64,000 nucleotides of DNA from the NCBI GenBank assembly GCA_013399875.1, contig VXAZ01001047.1, forward strand, positions 1,054,001 to 1,118,000. Direction: 5' to 3'. The notes beneath the pieces were generated by a model. It saw only the letters and a list, made by a program, of their open reading frames with translations, had not been told where the DNA came from and searched no databases. The stretch is from Gymnorhina tibicen (taxonomy: Eukaryota; Chordata; Aves; Passeriformes; Artamidae). Each line of letters opens with the position of its first letter. Within the stretch, counting starts at the first letter, position 1. The position numbers and the translations under genes are program-made. Below are positions 35,036 to 47,650 of this stretch, one piece after another.

Positions 35036-38000
35036 CTGTTAAAAAAAAGACTGTTTTTTAAATTGACGAATTGTTAAGAAGTATATTTCACTTTATCAAA
35101 CACAGTATTAGGACGATAGGAAAGCCAGAGAGCAGGGAGACTTTTCACAGCAAGGTATCAGTACAGGTTCATAGCCCATATGCATCACAATGGAATCCAA
35201 ATACTTACTAGAATTCTAAGGCAGACTTAAATATCTCAAAGGCTAGGCTGATGAGGTTTTTATGTGAAAATTCTGCAATTTTTTTAGATTTGAAAAGCTG
35301 AGTGACATTTGCATGATGTATTTCAGTCCAGTCTGGACCTTCTTAAATAGGTATGAAAGATTTCAGTCCTCAGTTGAGTTGAGAACATTTCATTTAAGAA
35401 AAACAAAGACAGTCAGCCTCTCAAGCACTTACATGGATGAACCCACAAAGCTACATTTCCTTTGAAAAACTCCTTATATCCATCTCAGTTTGTGCAAAAG
35501 TAGTGTTAATACAAGTTATGTTTTTCCCTTCACTATTTAAAAGGATGGCTTTGAGAGGACCAATAATTTCCACTACTATGAACTTTCCACCAGTGGAATA
35601 CAAGACATGACATCAAGAGCAGCACTGGACAAGTCTTCTCCTCTGCCTCTCAAAAACTTGTCCTTGTTGAAAGCACAACCACTACATTTATTTCACATTA
35701 ACTAGCACATGTGCTGCCTACATAAAAGCAAGGTGGAGCAAAAGTAGTAATAGAAAGACAATGCCTGAAAATCAGCTAAATGTTGCATTCAGCTCAAAGG
35801 GAAGCTGTGTACAATCTGAATAACAAAAACAGTGAATGAAACTGTTGAACTATGCAACACACAGACAAACTGCAATGAAAGCCACCACCAATATGAATTC
35901 TGTTCCTAGATAGAAACACAATATACTATCTTTGGAAACAATTCTATACCGTTCCCTGCCACTCAGGTTACTGAAATTAAATCTGGGGATACTTGTTATC
36001 CTAATAATAGAAAGCACATTATCTGGAAGACAGAGGAGAAAGAAGGAAAATAAGTTTTTATGTCTAATAAAGTTTAGACAAATAACTTTCTGAAGAATGT
36101 TGTTTATTCAGTTAGAGTAATTGGGAGTACGTTATTTGCTTGTTTTTCAAGATTCACCCTACAGGGCTGGATTATGTTTTGCTCCTCAGTGAACCAATAA
36201 AAAACAATACATTCTGCTATGGAGTTGTAGACAGGTATTTCTGTATTGTGGATTTATCCTATGCACTTTACTTTGGGTCTGTGACCAACAGAAGGCTCTA
36301 AATAAATTAATTTATATGCATTTATTTATGGATAGCTAACTAATGTCTTTCTATTGGACTCTGCTTGCAAACCTCAAACTTATTAAAAGGCAAGTTACAG
36401 CACATGAAACTCGTGCAAGCCCATGGTGTAACAGCACGTGCAGAGCACTCAAGCCACTCTTCTCCACATTTTGTGTGAAGGGGCACAACATTCACCGGCG
36501 GCAGAGCAAAACTGAACTGCGTCCTTCTAACCACCGCAGGCACCACACTCCCAGCAGACCACTGGTGGCAGCTTCTAATGGCATGAAACACCTCTGCTCT
36601 GTTCAGCTCTGTAATCCAAGGACACAGATTTCTAAAAGGTCAACTGTTAACAAAAGCATCCAGCTAATATGTTTAGCCAACATAATTGGATTAAATTAAG
36701 ATTACAGCTATTCCACAGGGAGAAATACATTTCACACTTTTTTACTTAAGTATTTTTCCACCCTGAGAACTGTAAGAGCAAAGGAAGGAGGGGCGAAAAG
36801 GGAACAATTCAGGGCGTGGGAAGACTAGGCCAAAGGGATACAATTAAAGATAAAAGAGAATCTCAAAACCAGGTGTGAGAAGGAGGGGCAATGCTAAAAT
36901 CCAGAGATTTGCAGCTCTCTCCATCAGAAGAGAAACTCAGGTTTGGATTATACATCAAAACTTTTTGTCTCAACTTGTTTGCAAGACACAAATAACAGTA
37001 TTTTGCCTCTGCTTTTGTGGTTAAAGACTTGTGTAAGTTTCTCCCGTGAACTTCAAATAACCAGAGAGAACACAGACAGCGTCCTTTGGCTGCACAGAGC
37101 AGCACAAGCCTGCCCGCATGCGCTGGGGCTTTTACAAACAACACGCTCTTGTCAGGCTCACCAGCACGCTGCACCTACAGACAGCATAGGGCTAGTGAAA
37201 AAAATACCACGTGACAGAGACAGCTCTACAAGATAGCTGGTTTTTAGGGTACAAAGCATACAGGAAACCTGAGAGGGATATAGAGCAGAATATTTTTGTG
37301 GAGTTTAAAAGATTCTGATTACGGACAGGCAATTTTAGGAAACCCTGAGGAATGTTTAATTTCAGGCCAGATGTTACACGTCACTCAGCAAGTGCTCGCT
37401 TCCCCTTCCTGTTTTACAAACTTCATAACTGATAAGATGCAGGACTGAAGTGGTGTATTCTGTCAATTTCTTCTTTCATGAATTACAGACTAAAGATTTT
37501 CTAGTGCTGTTTTGTTTGCACTAGAGATCCTGGGTGACTCACAGTTCCTCTCTCCCATCTCCAAAATTATTCCTAGTGCCTTCCGATATCTGGCTTCTCT
37601 TCAGAAATCTCAAGATCTGAGATCAGCAGAATCAGGCAGCCTTTTAAAAAAGCACCTTGATTTGTGTCACTTATTTTTGCTACAGTGCTATATTCATTAT
37701 TTGCACTATTTGTACAAGTTAGTATTATTTGTCCTTATTGCATTACTTGATCAATCACAGCATGCACAACCATCTGACATGGTATGAGGGACCTGCTAAG
37801 AAGCAACAAGCCAAAGGACACCAGCACAAAGCTTCCCAACGACAGGGACAGATAGGAAGCAAAGGGATTAAAAATTTCTCAGTGATGTGAAACCTGAGTG
37901 CAATAAATGGGAAGTCAGATTCTTTAGGGGGACGGTGAAAAGAGCACAAAGTACATGGAGCAACGAGACAGGTAAAGCCACAAACTGATACATTCCAGCA

Positions 38001-41000
38001 AGAGACACAAAAGTAACAGGAAAGCATCCCATGAAGCTGAACCAGACACCTACCTAACCCCTTGCTTAAGACGCAAAAATTGTGGCATCAAGTGTTTTAA
38101 CTCAAGTTTCTCTTCCAATACTATGAGCAATCCCTGATACAGATACAACTATAGACCCCCTGTTCAGTGCAGACCACTAAAAATTGGTGGCACCTTGAGC
38201 CCTATGTAGGTTTGCCCTTTTAGCTTCAATCCCTTTCTTAAAAAAGAAAAGAAACCCAGATAGCTACCACAATCAACATCAGAGGCAAACCCACAAGAAT
38301 GTCTTTTATAAGAACACTTGTCTCTAGAGGAAAATAGTTTAAAACTGCTAGGATAAGCTAAGTATTTTCAAGTAGGCAGGACCTGATGCAATTCACTTTA
38401 CAATACTCAGTCTCACGGATTAACTTTTAAGAGGAGGTTGGAGGCAGGTTATGCTTATAGCAGAGAAGAAAAGGAGCAAATGCAGTATTAACTAACTGAA
38501 AAAAGGGGTGGAAAAGGTGCAAACAGGAAATTATAGCCCATTCCCTTTAATGGGCTGGTTTGACTTCATGGCTACCTGGGTCTATCAGGTTGCTGACACC
38601 ACTTCTTCTGCATCCTTCCTCCATCCCCGCTCTCTCCCTGCTCCCCTGGTGCAGGCAGCACCTGATTGGTATGTCCTCATCAGCCCCCACAGAAAGCTGC
38701 TTCAAGAAGTCCCTACCAGCAGTAACTTAATCCTGCTCCAAAACAGAAGTGATTTTTCTGCCGGGTTGTCCCTTGTGGGTGATGAGCCTGCACTGAGAGC
38801 TGCTGAGGAGAAGCGCTGTGACACCCACCCATGCCCCTTGGGACATCAGATTGACATTTGAGCAGCTTCACTGTCATGTCACACAGCAATCAACTTCAGT
38901 TCTTGGGGAAAGAAACTGGCAGCAATTAGAAATAAAGGAAAAATTTCAGAGCGTTTCTTTGTAACAGACAGGTAAGGGCTAAGCATCAAGTAAGAGCCAG
39001 CACAGGGTTTTGTCAAGATAGCAGAGCACAGTGCCCAGGTGGGGCAGGCAACATCAGTTTTTGAGGACTGCATCATATCCAACCAAAGCCTTATTTTCTA
39101 TGAGAATTATATTTTTAAGTTTCAGGGAAGAAGCAGTAAAACACTCTCTAGTTCTTTCCAGTGATAAAATCATGGAGAATACCTTTGCCAAACTATGCAC
39201 ACTAAAATTTGTCCTGTTAGATGTGTTTCTCAGCTTGATTACTGGATGCACTAGTTGCACTGTTTGCAAGAGACAGACCTACCTTCTGAAATCTCTCGTC
39301 TAAAATATTCCTGCACCCATTAGGCCTTAGCAAGCACATAAAACTTGCCAGAAGAATAATTCAAGTTGGGCATATTCTATTACCCCAAAACCCTAAATTT
39401 AAAGTCATATGGAAAAGTACAGTCACTGCATTTTCATTACAAGTGTGAAGCACCAAATTCCACTTCAAACTCCTGTCACAGCTCTTGGGCCTCCCAGGCT
39501 CTGCACCCCATCTCCTTGGAGGTCCTATCTAGGCCGGAGACCCATCTACATCCCCTGCTTCCCTAGCAGGCATTCAAGGTGTATTGGAGGAGCAGCAGTC
39601 TGATTTAAATACAAAAGGACAAAAGTTGACCTCAGAATGAGAACTAAAGTAACCTGGGACAAAGCCTGCTGAGATGGGGACAGAAGATAAGAACTTATTC
39701 CAAAAAACAATGGGATGAGGAGCTGAAAAGAAACTCCAGTTTACGGCTGACTGGGCTGGAAAAACAGGAAGATTGGAAATGACCAAGCATGGCAAGGAAT
39801 AAATTGTTTATATTAAGTGATTGCTGACAGTGAATTAAGCAGCAAGTCAGAGAAATGTGTCTCAGGGCTCAGCTGTGGGTGTCTCAGAGCAAGGAGTAAG
39901 ACGGGCACGTTAAGCAAGGGACGATGATTAAGCCTGGAGTAGTCTCTAGAAGATATTACAATTGCTAGGGGCAGATAAAATGGCAGCTTTTCTGTATGTC
40001 ACCACAATGCTGATATTACTGGGGAGGGGATGCAAGCCTTTCCAGGGAGCATAGATAAATTTTGACTGCAGCAAGGAAGCCAGCATAGGTTCTTTACCAA
40101 TCTCCACATACTTTGCACAGGCTTTCTTCCATATTTTCTAAATTAAGCAGTCACTTACAAATACAATTTAAAAGCTGAAGTTCTGGAGGCATGAACTCTA
40201 GAAAGCTGTTCCAGAGGTCAGGAGCTGCAGAGAAGAAAGCAAATATATTACATTAAAGGGTAAATTAAACTGGAGCTTGATGAGGAAGGAATACAAGAGA
40301 GGAAGCAAAGGAAAAAAACCACCTTGGGGTGAATGCAGAGAAATATTCATACACTAAGGAAATGTCTCCGCTGAATGAAGGGATACAGGCTGAGCATTTA
40401 GAACACACTGAAATGAACAAACCCTGGTATGTGGAGAGCCATGAGTGTCTGCCAGAGGGCTGCACCCAGCTGAGGGCACGGCAAACATTCGGGAAGACTG
40501 GAAAATAGGGAGAGGTGCAGAGAGGAAAGCAGAGGAGCTCTCAGAAAGGAAGGGGCTCAGCTGTGCTGGTCACCTCACAAGCAAAGAAACACCCAAGGTA
40601 GGCAAAAAAGATGCAAGAGGAGTATCAGAGCTCCTGCCTTATAACTCCAACTGAGAACTCATTTCATACCCGCCTCCCCATTTCTCAACAGAAATAAATT
40701 TGCAGTTCAAACTCCTGGAAGAGAGAGGGATTTCCATCTTCCATGAAGAAATATTTACCCCAGTGGTCTATACACAGATACCAGTAATTTGTACCATAAC
40801 ACCCTTGGTTTCAGTGTTTAACTCTGACAGTATAAAATATTTAAGAGGAGATTTAAGGAAAGAATAGGAAGATAAAGAAATAGCTGGGAATTAAACTATT
40901 TGCATGTAAAAGACAATAAAGTATGTCCTTAAAAGGAAAGTTCTGTAAGTCCTCTCAACTCTTTCCAAAAATATTACTGCTCTATCAAAAGTAAGCATTC

Positions 41001-44000
41001 CCATAGAGAGGAACAAGAGAAACAAGACCAGGAATGGCACTTTTAATGAAAACATGACCTCAAAATTCATAGCCATTCATAAGACTGAGGTAAAAGAATA
41101 CAAAAAGATATATAAAAAATAGTGCCTTGAAAATTGAATACATTGTAAAATCAACACAAGGCAGAAAAGGACTGTGAAATAATAGCTACTTATTCATCAA
41201 GATTATTAGTTGAGTGACAAGCAGCTTGTATTTAAAGTAAAATTAAAGAATCATTTTAAAGCAAATGAAAACACATTTTACAGAAATCATCCTGATCAAT
41301 CCAATCCAACACAAAAGCCCCAAATTTTCTTCTCATAAAATAGCAACTGTATTTTAAAAAGAACCAAAAAGTACTTTCTATTATAGCAATTTCTGTTTCC
41401 TAAGTTATCACCTTATTTTTCAGCTTATTATAGTTTTGACTGAAATTCTTCTCTAGTTCCTATATTGAAATTATTAATTCAGCTACAGTCAAATTGTTTG
41501 TTTTTAATGTAGATGAATATTAAAAGAAAATCCCTTTTGTACGTCTTAACTGGGTTTATAATTCAGTAAGAGGCACCTCACAATCACCAAATTAGATGAC
41601 ATTCTGATCATATGCAGCGCCTCCCCATTAGGCATTTGACACAGAGGGCTGAATGCTGATATGTTACTCTGGTGAAGTTTCTTTCAAGGCCTAATTAAAA
41701 CATCCTATTTCTATCGATTCTCCATTTTCATGATTCCCTCAGAAGTATCCAAGTGTCAAGGAAGACATGAACTGTAAGCACTTAAAAGATAAAACCATAC
41801 GATTTTTATTTAGCTCCAAAAAGTTAAAACGTGGGTGGCCAACTTTCAGCGGCAAATTCTTGTTTGAAAGTGGGACCCAAGCCAGAGGAACTGACTGACG
41901 GCTTTCCCTTCTCAGGATGAATGTGCAGGAAGAAGAAATGCAAGTGCCATGAGTGCCTCCCAGTCGTTGCTGCAGAACATCCCACAAAGCCATTTTTAAC
42001 ACCCACAGAAAGGAATACATCAGCTTCCAGGCACGCTCAGCAATTGGTGCACGGGTGGCTCGCTCCCGTGTTAGTGGCGCTGCGCATCGATGCCACCCCA
42101 ATGAGGCACTTCACACTCTCACTGCCAGCCTGGCTGAACAGAAGAACATTTTCAACCCCTTTTAAATGAAACACAATGGCCTGAACCAAATCAAGAAAGT
42201 ACTAAAATGTAGAAATGAAAAATGGTGGTTTCTCCCTACACCTACACAACAGGTCATTTTTACTGAAGCAGAATTATAGTCTTAATGTACTAATTACCTT
42301 TGATTTTCATCCTGGTATCTCATGTGACCTGACCTGCCCTCTCGTCAGATTATCTCACAGTCACCAACACTAATGTAATTCTGACACCAAGGTAAGTGGA
42401 CAACCCTGTTTGACATCACTCCATTTTCTGCTCATAGGTCTACTGGAATGCCATGGGATCAGCCCACACCCCACCACACTTATAATAGCCACTGGCAAAA
42501 TGTGCAGCTTATCTTGTTTTCCTACTCTGCTGCAGTACTTCGTATTTTCTTTGCACTAAAAGAGGAAGGACATTACAACGGTTGTGCAAGACATAAACCA
42601 AAGCATAAGCCACGTTTCTGGCCTCAAACCAAGAGAATTACACCTATGCTGCATAGGAAATGAATCATCTGAGATCTTTCTTATTGCAATTTTTTCCACC
42701 AAATATGAAACAATTACTTCTTACTGGAAGCAATGGTTTTGCACTGTACTAAGGTTGAAAGCTCCAGTTACTACTTCATGTTGAAATGTGAAAAGTTGTT
42801 TTCAGGAAACTGCACCCAGTTTTCATCTCAACTGCTAAACTGCCCAAGGTGAGGAGCGCGCGTGTCTCTGGGCAGCCCCGAAACACCTCTGTGCAACCCC
42901 CTCATCCCAACAGCTGCCAGAGGCTGAGCTGCACCTGCCGGCTTAAGGTGGAAGCTCTGGAGACAAAAGTTCCAGAAAACGTCATGACAAACAGCCAACA
43001 CTCGCACGCAGAAGCCTGCAGACAGGCTAACCAGCATCTGGGGCGTGGAATGCTGACCACAGGTTTTCGGGGGTGTGTCTGGATGCAGCAGGACAGTTTC
43101 CCTCCCATTCCCTGGGAAGCATGGCCCGGGCCTTGGTGGCAAGGCCAGACCTGCCAGTAGCAGGCTCTCATGCCAGCCTCATCCTGAACTGGTGTCAAAG
43201 CTACCCAGCCCATTTGCCTACCCCCATTCCCAAAGACACCACCTCTGCAAGGCCGCTGCCTCCAGAGCAGAGCTCGGGGATTTTCAGTTGTGGTTCGCAT
43301 CAGTGATTTCTCACCATGCACATCCTTCAAAGAAAACAAGATTGTCACAGAACAGGCCTGATGCTGAACTTGCAAGCTGATGGCAAGCAGGTGGGGGTGG
43401 GGAACATGATGGTACACAGAGAGGGGACAGGATGTGACAGCAGACCAGCCCTGTAAGAGACTTCTTGATGTAATTTCTTTGTATTTCATTTATATGTAAC
43501 AGTTCCACCAACACAGGTCCAGCTTTTATGTTACTCACTGAAATCAAAGTAAGCCAAATAAGGAAGTGATAGTTCAATTTACATGGTGTATGATAGGGCA
43601 CGACATCTCCGTGTGGCTGCAGAGGTGCTTGCAGTGTTTCAGCCCTTCAGGAGACTTTCAGCCCCTTCACTATCAAGGCTGAAGTTGAACTGGACCAAGG
43701 GAAAGAAATCCTTCCTATCATTTTACAGTTGATCCTAAAGAAAAACTATTGCAAAGCAGTCAGTCTCAAAATGCATCCTAGAGATATTTTTCTCTTTTGT
43801 ATTTAATGACTACTTTTTATTTTAAAAGTCATTAACTTCAAAATAAGATTGTGATTATTGTGATTGGACTTGTTCCACTGATGGCTTCCACTCTATGTGT
43901 GCAAATTCGCACAGCTACTTAGAAAAGAAAAACTTTCAAAGACTGTCAGTTGTCTGCCGAATTGTCTATTAAACAAGTCCTAAGATTGGGGGAGGAAGGA

Positions 44001-46900
44001 CACTGAGAGCTGGAGAATATAATAGGATGAACTTCCTTGTAGGAAATTCCAGTGAATGCCACGGAGTATTAGATAAACAGGTTAAAAATTAGTAGCAGCA
44101 TTCTGGGCATATATATTGACATAGGAATCAGGAAAAGTGTTATTACTCACTTACAAAATATACAGAATACAGTGATAAACCTCTCTAGGAAGATGTAATT
44201 AATAAGACTGGATACATACAAAGTGAAAAGTGAGAAGGAGGAGCACTTACAAAGCCACACCAGTGCTATCTCAATGTAGGTGCTCCTTAATGGTGCAAGA
44301 CTGGGCTTGCATCACAAAGTTCGCTCACTAAATTGCCAGCCTAAGCCACAGCATCTTGAGCTTTGTTTTCCTTGGATACAGGATACCTACAAGAAAGGAC
44401 GATGTCTGTGGAATTTCACAAACGACATTTCTGGAGTGCAAGTTTTCGTGTCTGCACAGGTCTGCAGTTCAAGATTTCCCACCCTGGCACCCCAAACCTT
44501 CCTGTACTCCATACAAAATACCTATACCAAGTTATACCAGAGCAGTGCCAAGGGACTGCATCACTTGACTCACTGAGAGATGATTCATAGGGAACCAACA
44601 AACTTGTACATTCTTTGAAAAATTAATGACAAAAAGTATGTAAATACTACAGGAACTACAGCAGAGAGCTACAAACTAGAAAGTAGCAAGTTTTAAATAC
44701 TCATGTGCACATAAGTTGAGTATTCACATCCCCAAAGCAGGTGAATCCTTCCTTAAAAAAAGTCAACACCAATCTTGACTCCTTATTTTTAATTCACTGC
44801 CTGAGGTACAATGGCTCTTACATCTATCTACTTTTTCAATTAATGTAATTAGTAATGAGAAGTCAGATCTGAAATAGCAAAACCTTTTATTTTGAAGTAC
44901 TTTCTTAACCAGTTCCACCCAAGTATAAAAGCATACAGCAAGATTCCCCAAAAGTAATAAATGGACTTTGAATCCATTTAGAGTGATAAAAATATTATCT
45001 AATTTCCAAAGGTCATTGTGAAAGTTGACAAAAAAACATTCAGAAGACCCAGGTGAGATGCAATGACTTGCATTTACAGAATCAGACAATGAGAAATAAC
45101 ATGGGGTCCTAAGCATTTATCGTAATACAGGATAGTTCTGTACATTATGTAAATTGTGAGATTATTAGTTCACTTTAAGGAAGTTTCAACATTGTTCAAA
45201 CAGATTAACCCTAACAAGTTATTTCTGCACCTACAAGTAACTATAATGCTGACTTTGCACAAGAGATCAATTTATCATTTGCAGGTTAATTAATTATAGT
45301 TTCAAAAATTAAATTACCAGCATTGCAAAAAAAAAATTCCTTAAATAACCTTGATGACATTAACACAATAACCTCCTCCACATACCAAATCTCAGAGTAA
45401 CAAAAATAAGTAACAAGTGCCCAAGAAACAGTAAAACACAGTTTACATAACCAAAAGCAGCTATTCCTAGAAGCACTCGGAAAGGAAGCTCCAGATTAGC
45501 AGAAAGTCACAGAAATAGATAAAAGATTGTAAGAAGAGAGCAAGGGAGAGAATCACAGATAGCAGGGACCTAAAGACCCCAGTTGTGGCTGACAGCCTCC
45601 TCCATCCTAGATCTGGAACTGGTACTGCCATCAGAAGGCTTCTCTTCACAGCACATTTCTTTGACTACAAACTGAGCTTGGTTCTCACCTCGCCTGGGTT
45701 GCTAAACTCTAGGAACTGATGACTTCCTCCCTCCTCACATCAAGGTAGGCAGCTGCTGCATTTACTTTTATTGCACAGGTCAGTTTGGCAACAGCCTACA
45801 TGGCTGAAATGGCACAGAGATAGCCAAGTTCCTGATGTTTTAAATGCTGTGTAATGTCACAAAGAACAACTAATCCACTGAGCTTTCACCGTAATTCATT
45901 CTACCTTGGCAGTATTTTATCAATCCATCAGCCACACCAAAGAGCAGAACAACCCAAGAGTGCTGGCAAAATGACGACAAATTGATTTCAAATAGGAAGT
46001 TTTACTTCTTCTCACTGACGGAGAGGGGATAAAAAAAAGATGACAACAGGTCTTAAATGACGTGAATGAGTGTTGGTAGACTAAATAATTTTCTTTTTTA
46101 CATTTAGGAAAATCCTGTCATGCACAGGACAATCTAAACCAACCGATGTGACACCTAATTTACAAAACAACCAAAACAGATGGTTTTCCAAGGAATCACA
46201 GGTAATAAATTTCTAGGGGAAAAGACATGAAAGTTGCTGTTCTTTCTTAGATTATATAGGATATTTTCAAGAAGTTATCTCTTCTGGCTTTGGTGAAGCA
46301 GAAAATGTCCGGTCATACAGTCAAGCAAGGACCTGAACCTATATGAAAACTGACCCACACCAGACACTATCTGTCCCTTCTACTTTGTCTTCTTTACTAT
46401 GTATTCCCTAAACTAAATACCTTGAGATGACTTCTCCAGAAAAATTAGTAGCACCCTCAAGTCTCAAATTTTAAAATAAAGTGAATTTGCATTTTTCTCT
46501 CTAATCTAACCTCTGATGAAAGAAAAGAATCTGACTTTCTAATATGACCTCCTACATATCACAGACCCTAACTGCTGTGCTATTGTAGCCAAGGACAGGA
46601 ATGCAATTTTAGAATCTTTGTTATGAAAATGTAATGAACAAGCACCTGTCAGGAAGGACCATAAACGCAGTTGCTCCTACCAAAAAGCAAGTAGAAGGAC
46701 TTGCTAACCTCAAGGCTGTTCAGAGCATAACTCTACAGCGAAATTAAAGCGAAACCGTCATTGTATCAAAACTTGAAGGCATAAACTCGTTATTTTCCCC
46801 TCACTTAAAAAAAAAAATTAATTTCCACTTTGAGTTTCAATAAGTCTTCAATATTAAATTCTTGATGTGCTCAAGGTCAACAGTTTAAGAAGTCCTTTAA

Positions 46901-47650
46901 CACCAGAGTCATCTCAGGGAGTGGCTGAGGTGGGAAAGCACCTCTGGAGATCATCTAGTCCACCTGTCCCTGCTCAAAGAGAAGGCAACTAGAACAGGAT
47001 GCTCAGCGCTGTATTCAGTTGGGTTTTTAACATGGCCAGTGAATGCAACTCCACAACCTAAGGGAGCTGTTCCAGCATATGATCACCTTTGCTGTATAAT
47101 CTTCCATCTAAATGGACTTTCATTTCAGTTAGTGCCCATTGCCCTTCATCCTGTCACTGGCCACCACTGAGAATAGCCTGGCTCCATCTTCTTCACTTTC
47201 TCCCATCATGTGTTTAAACACCTCCAGGCTCAACAGTCCCAGCTCTCTCAGCCTCTTCTTCTATATGAGATGCTCTGAGGCCTTAACCACCTTCATTAGC
47301 CCTTCACTTGGCCTGGTCTAGTATGCCCATGTCCTCTCAAAATGGGGAGCCCAGAACCAGACCCAGCATGTCAGATATATCTCACCAGGGGTGAACAGAG
47401 GGAAAGGATCCTCTCACTCTGCAGAGCTGCTTTACAGCAGGTTTGTTCCAGCCCGTTCTGGTACCTGGAATCATTCCTCTCCAGATGCAGGATTTTACAC
47501 ATCCTTCTGCTGAACTTCATGAGGTTCCTGTCAGCCCCCTCCTCAAGCCTGCCAAGGTCCCTCTGGACAGCAGTGCAACCATCAGCTATATCAACTACCA
47601 CCCCCAATTCTGTAACTCATGTATCAGTCCAGTCACTCCTTGATATTAAT
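46901..47650 (-). mobile_element. Longer, diverged CR1 LINE fragment
   Basis: Reverse-complement CR1 landmarks: 'cacctctggagatcatctag', 'ttgcccttcatcctgtcact', 'ccaggctcaacagtcccagc', 'tctctcagcctcttcttcta', 'tcactcctctcaaaatgggg'-like sequence, 'gatgcaggattttacacatc', 'ttgctgaacttcatgaggtt' and 'gccaaggtccctctggacag'. These run past the usual truncation points into the more 5' CR1 region. Weak matches may continue to about 48310. It is an old insertion with many substitutions, the most 5'-extended CR1 in the window. Confidence 0.85.

Noticed and set aside
42902..43489. 195-codon open frame on the minus strand in E2F3 intron 1
   Set aside because: The longest open frame in the window, but overlapping frames on both strands are also open, its composition is unstructured, and no domain is recognised. 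Consistent with chance in a GC-richer patch.
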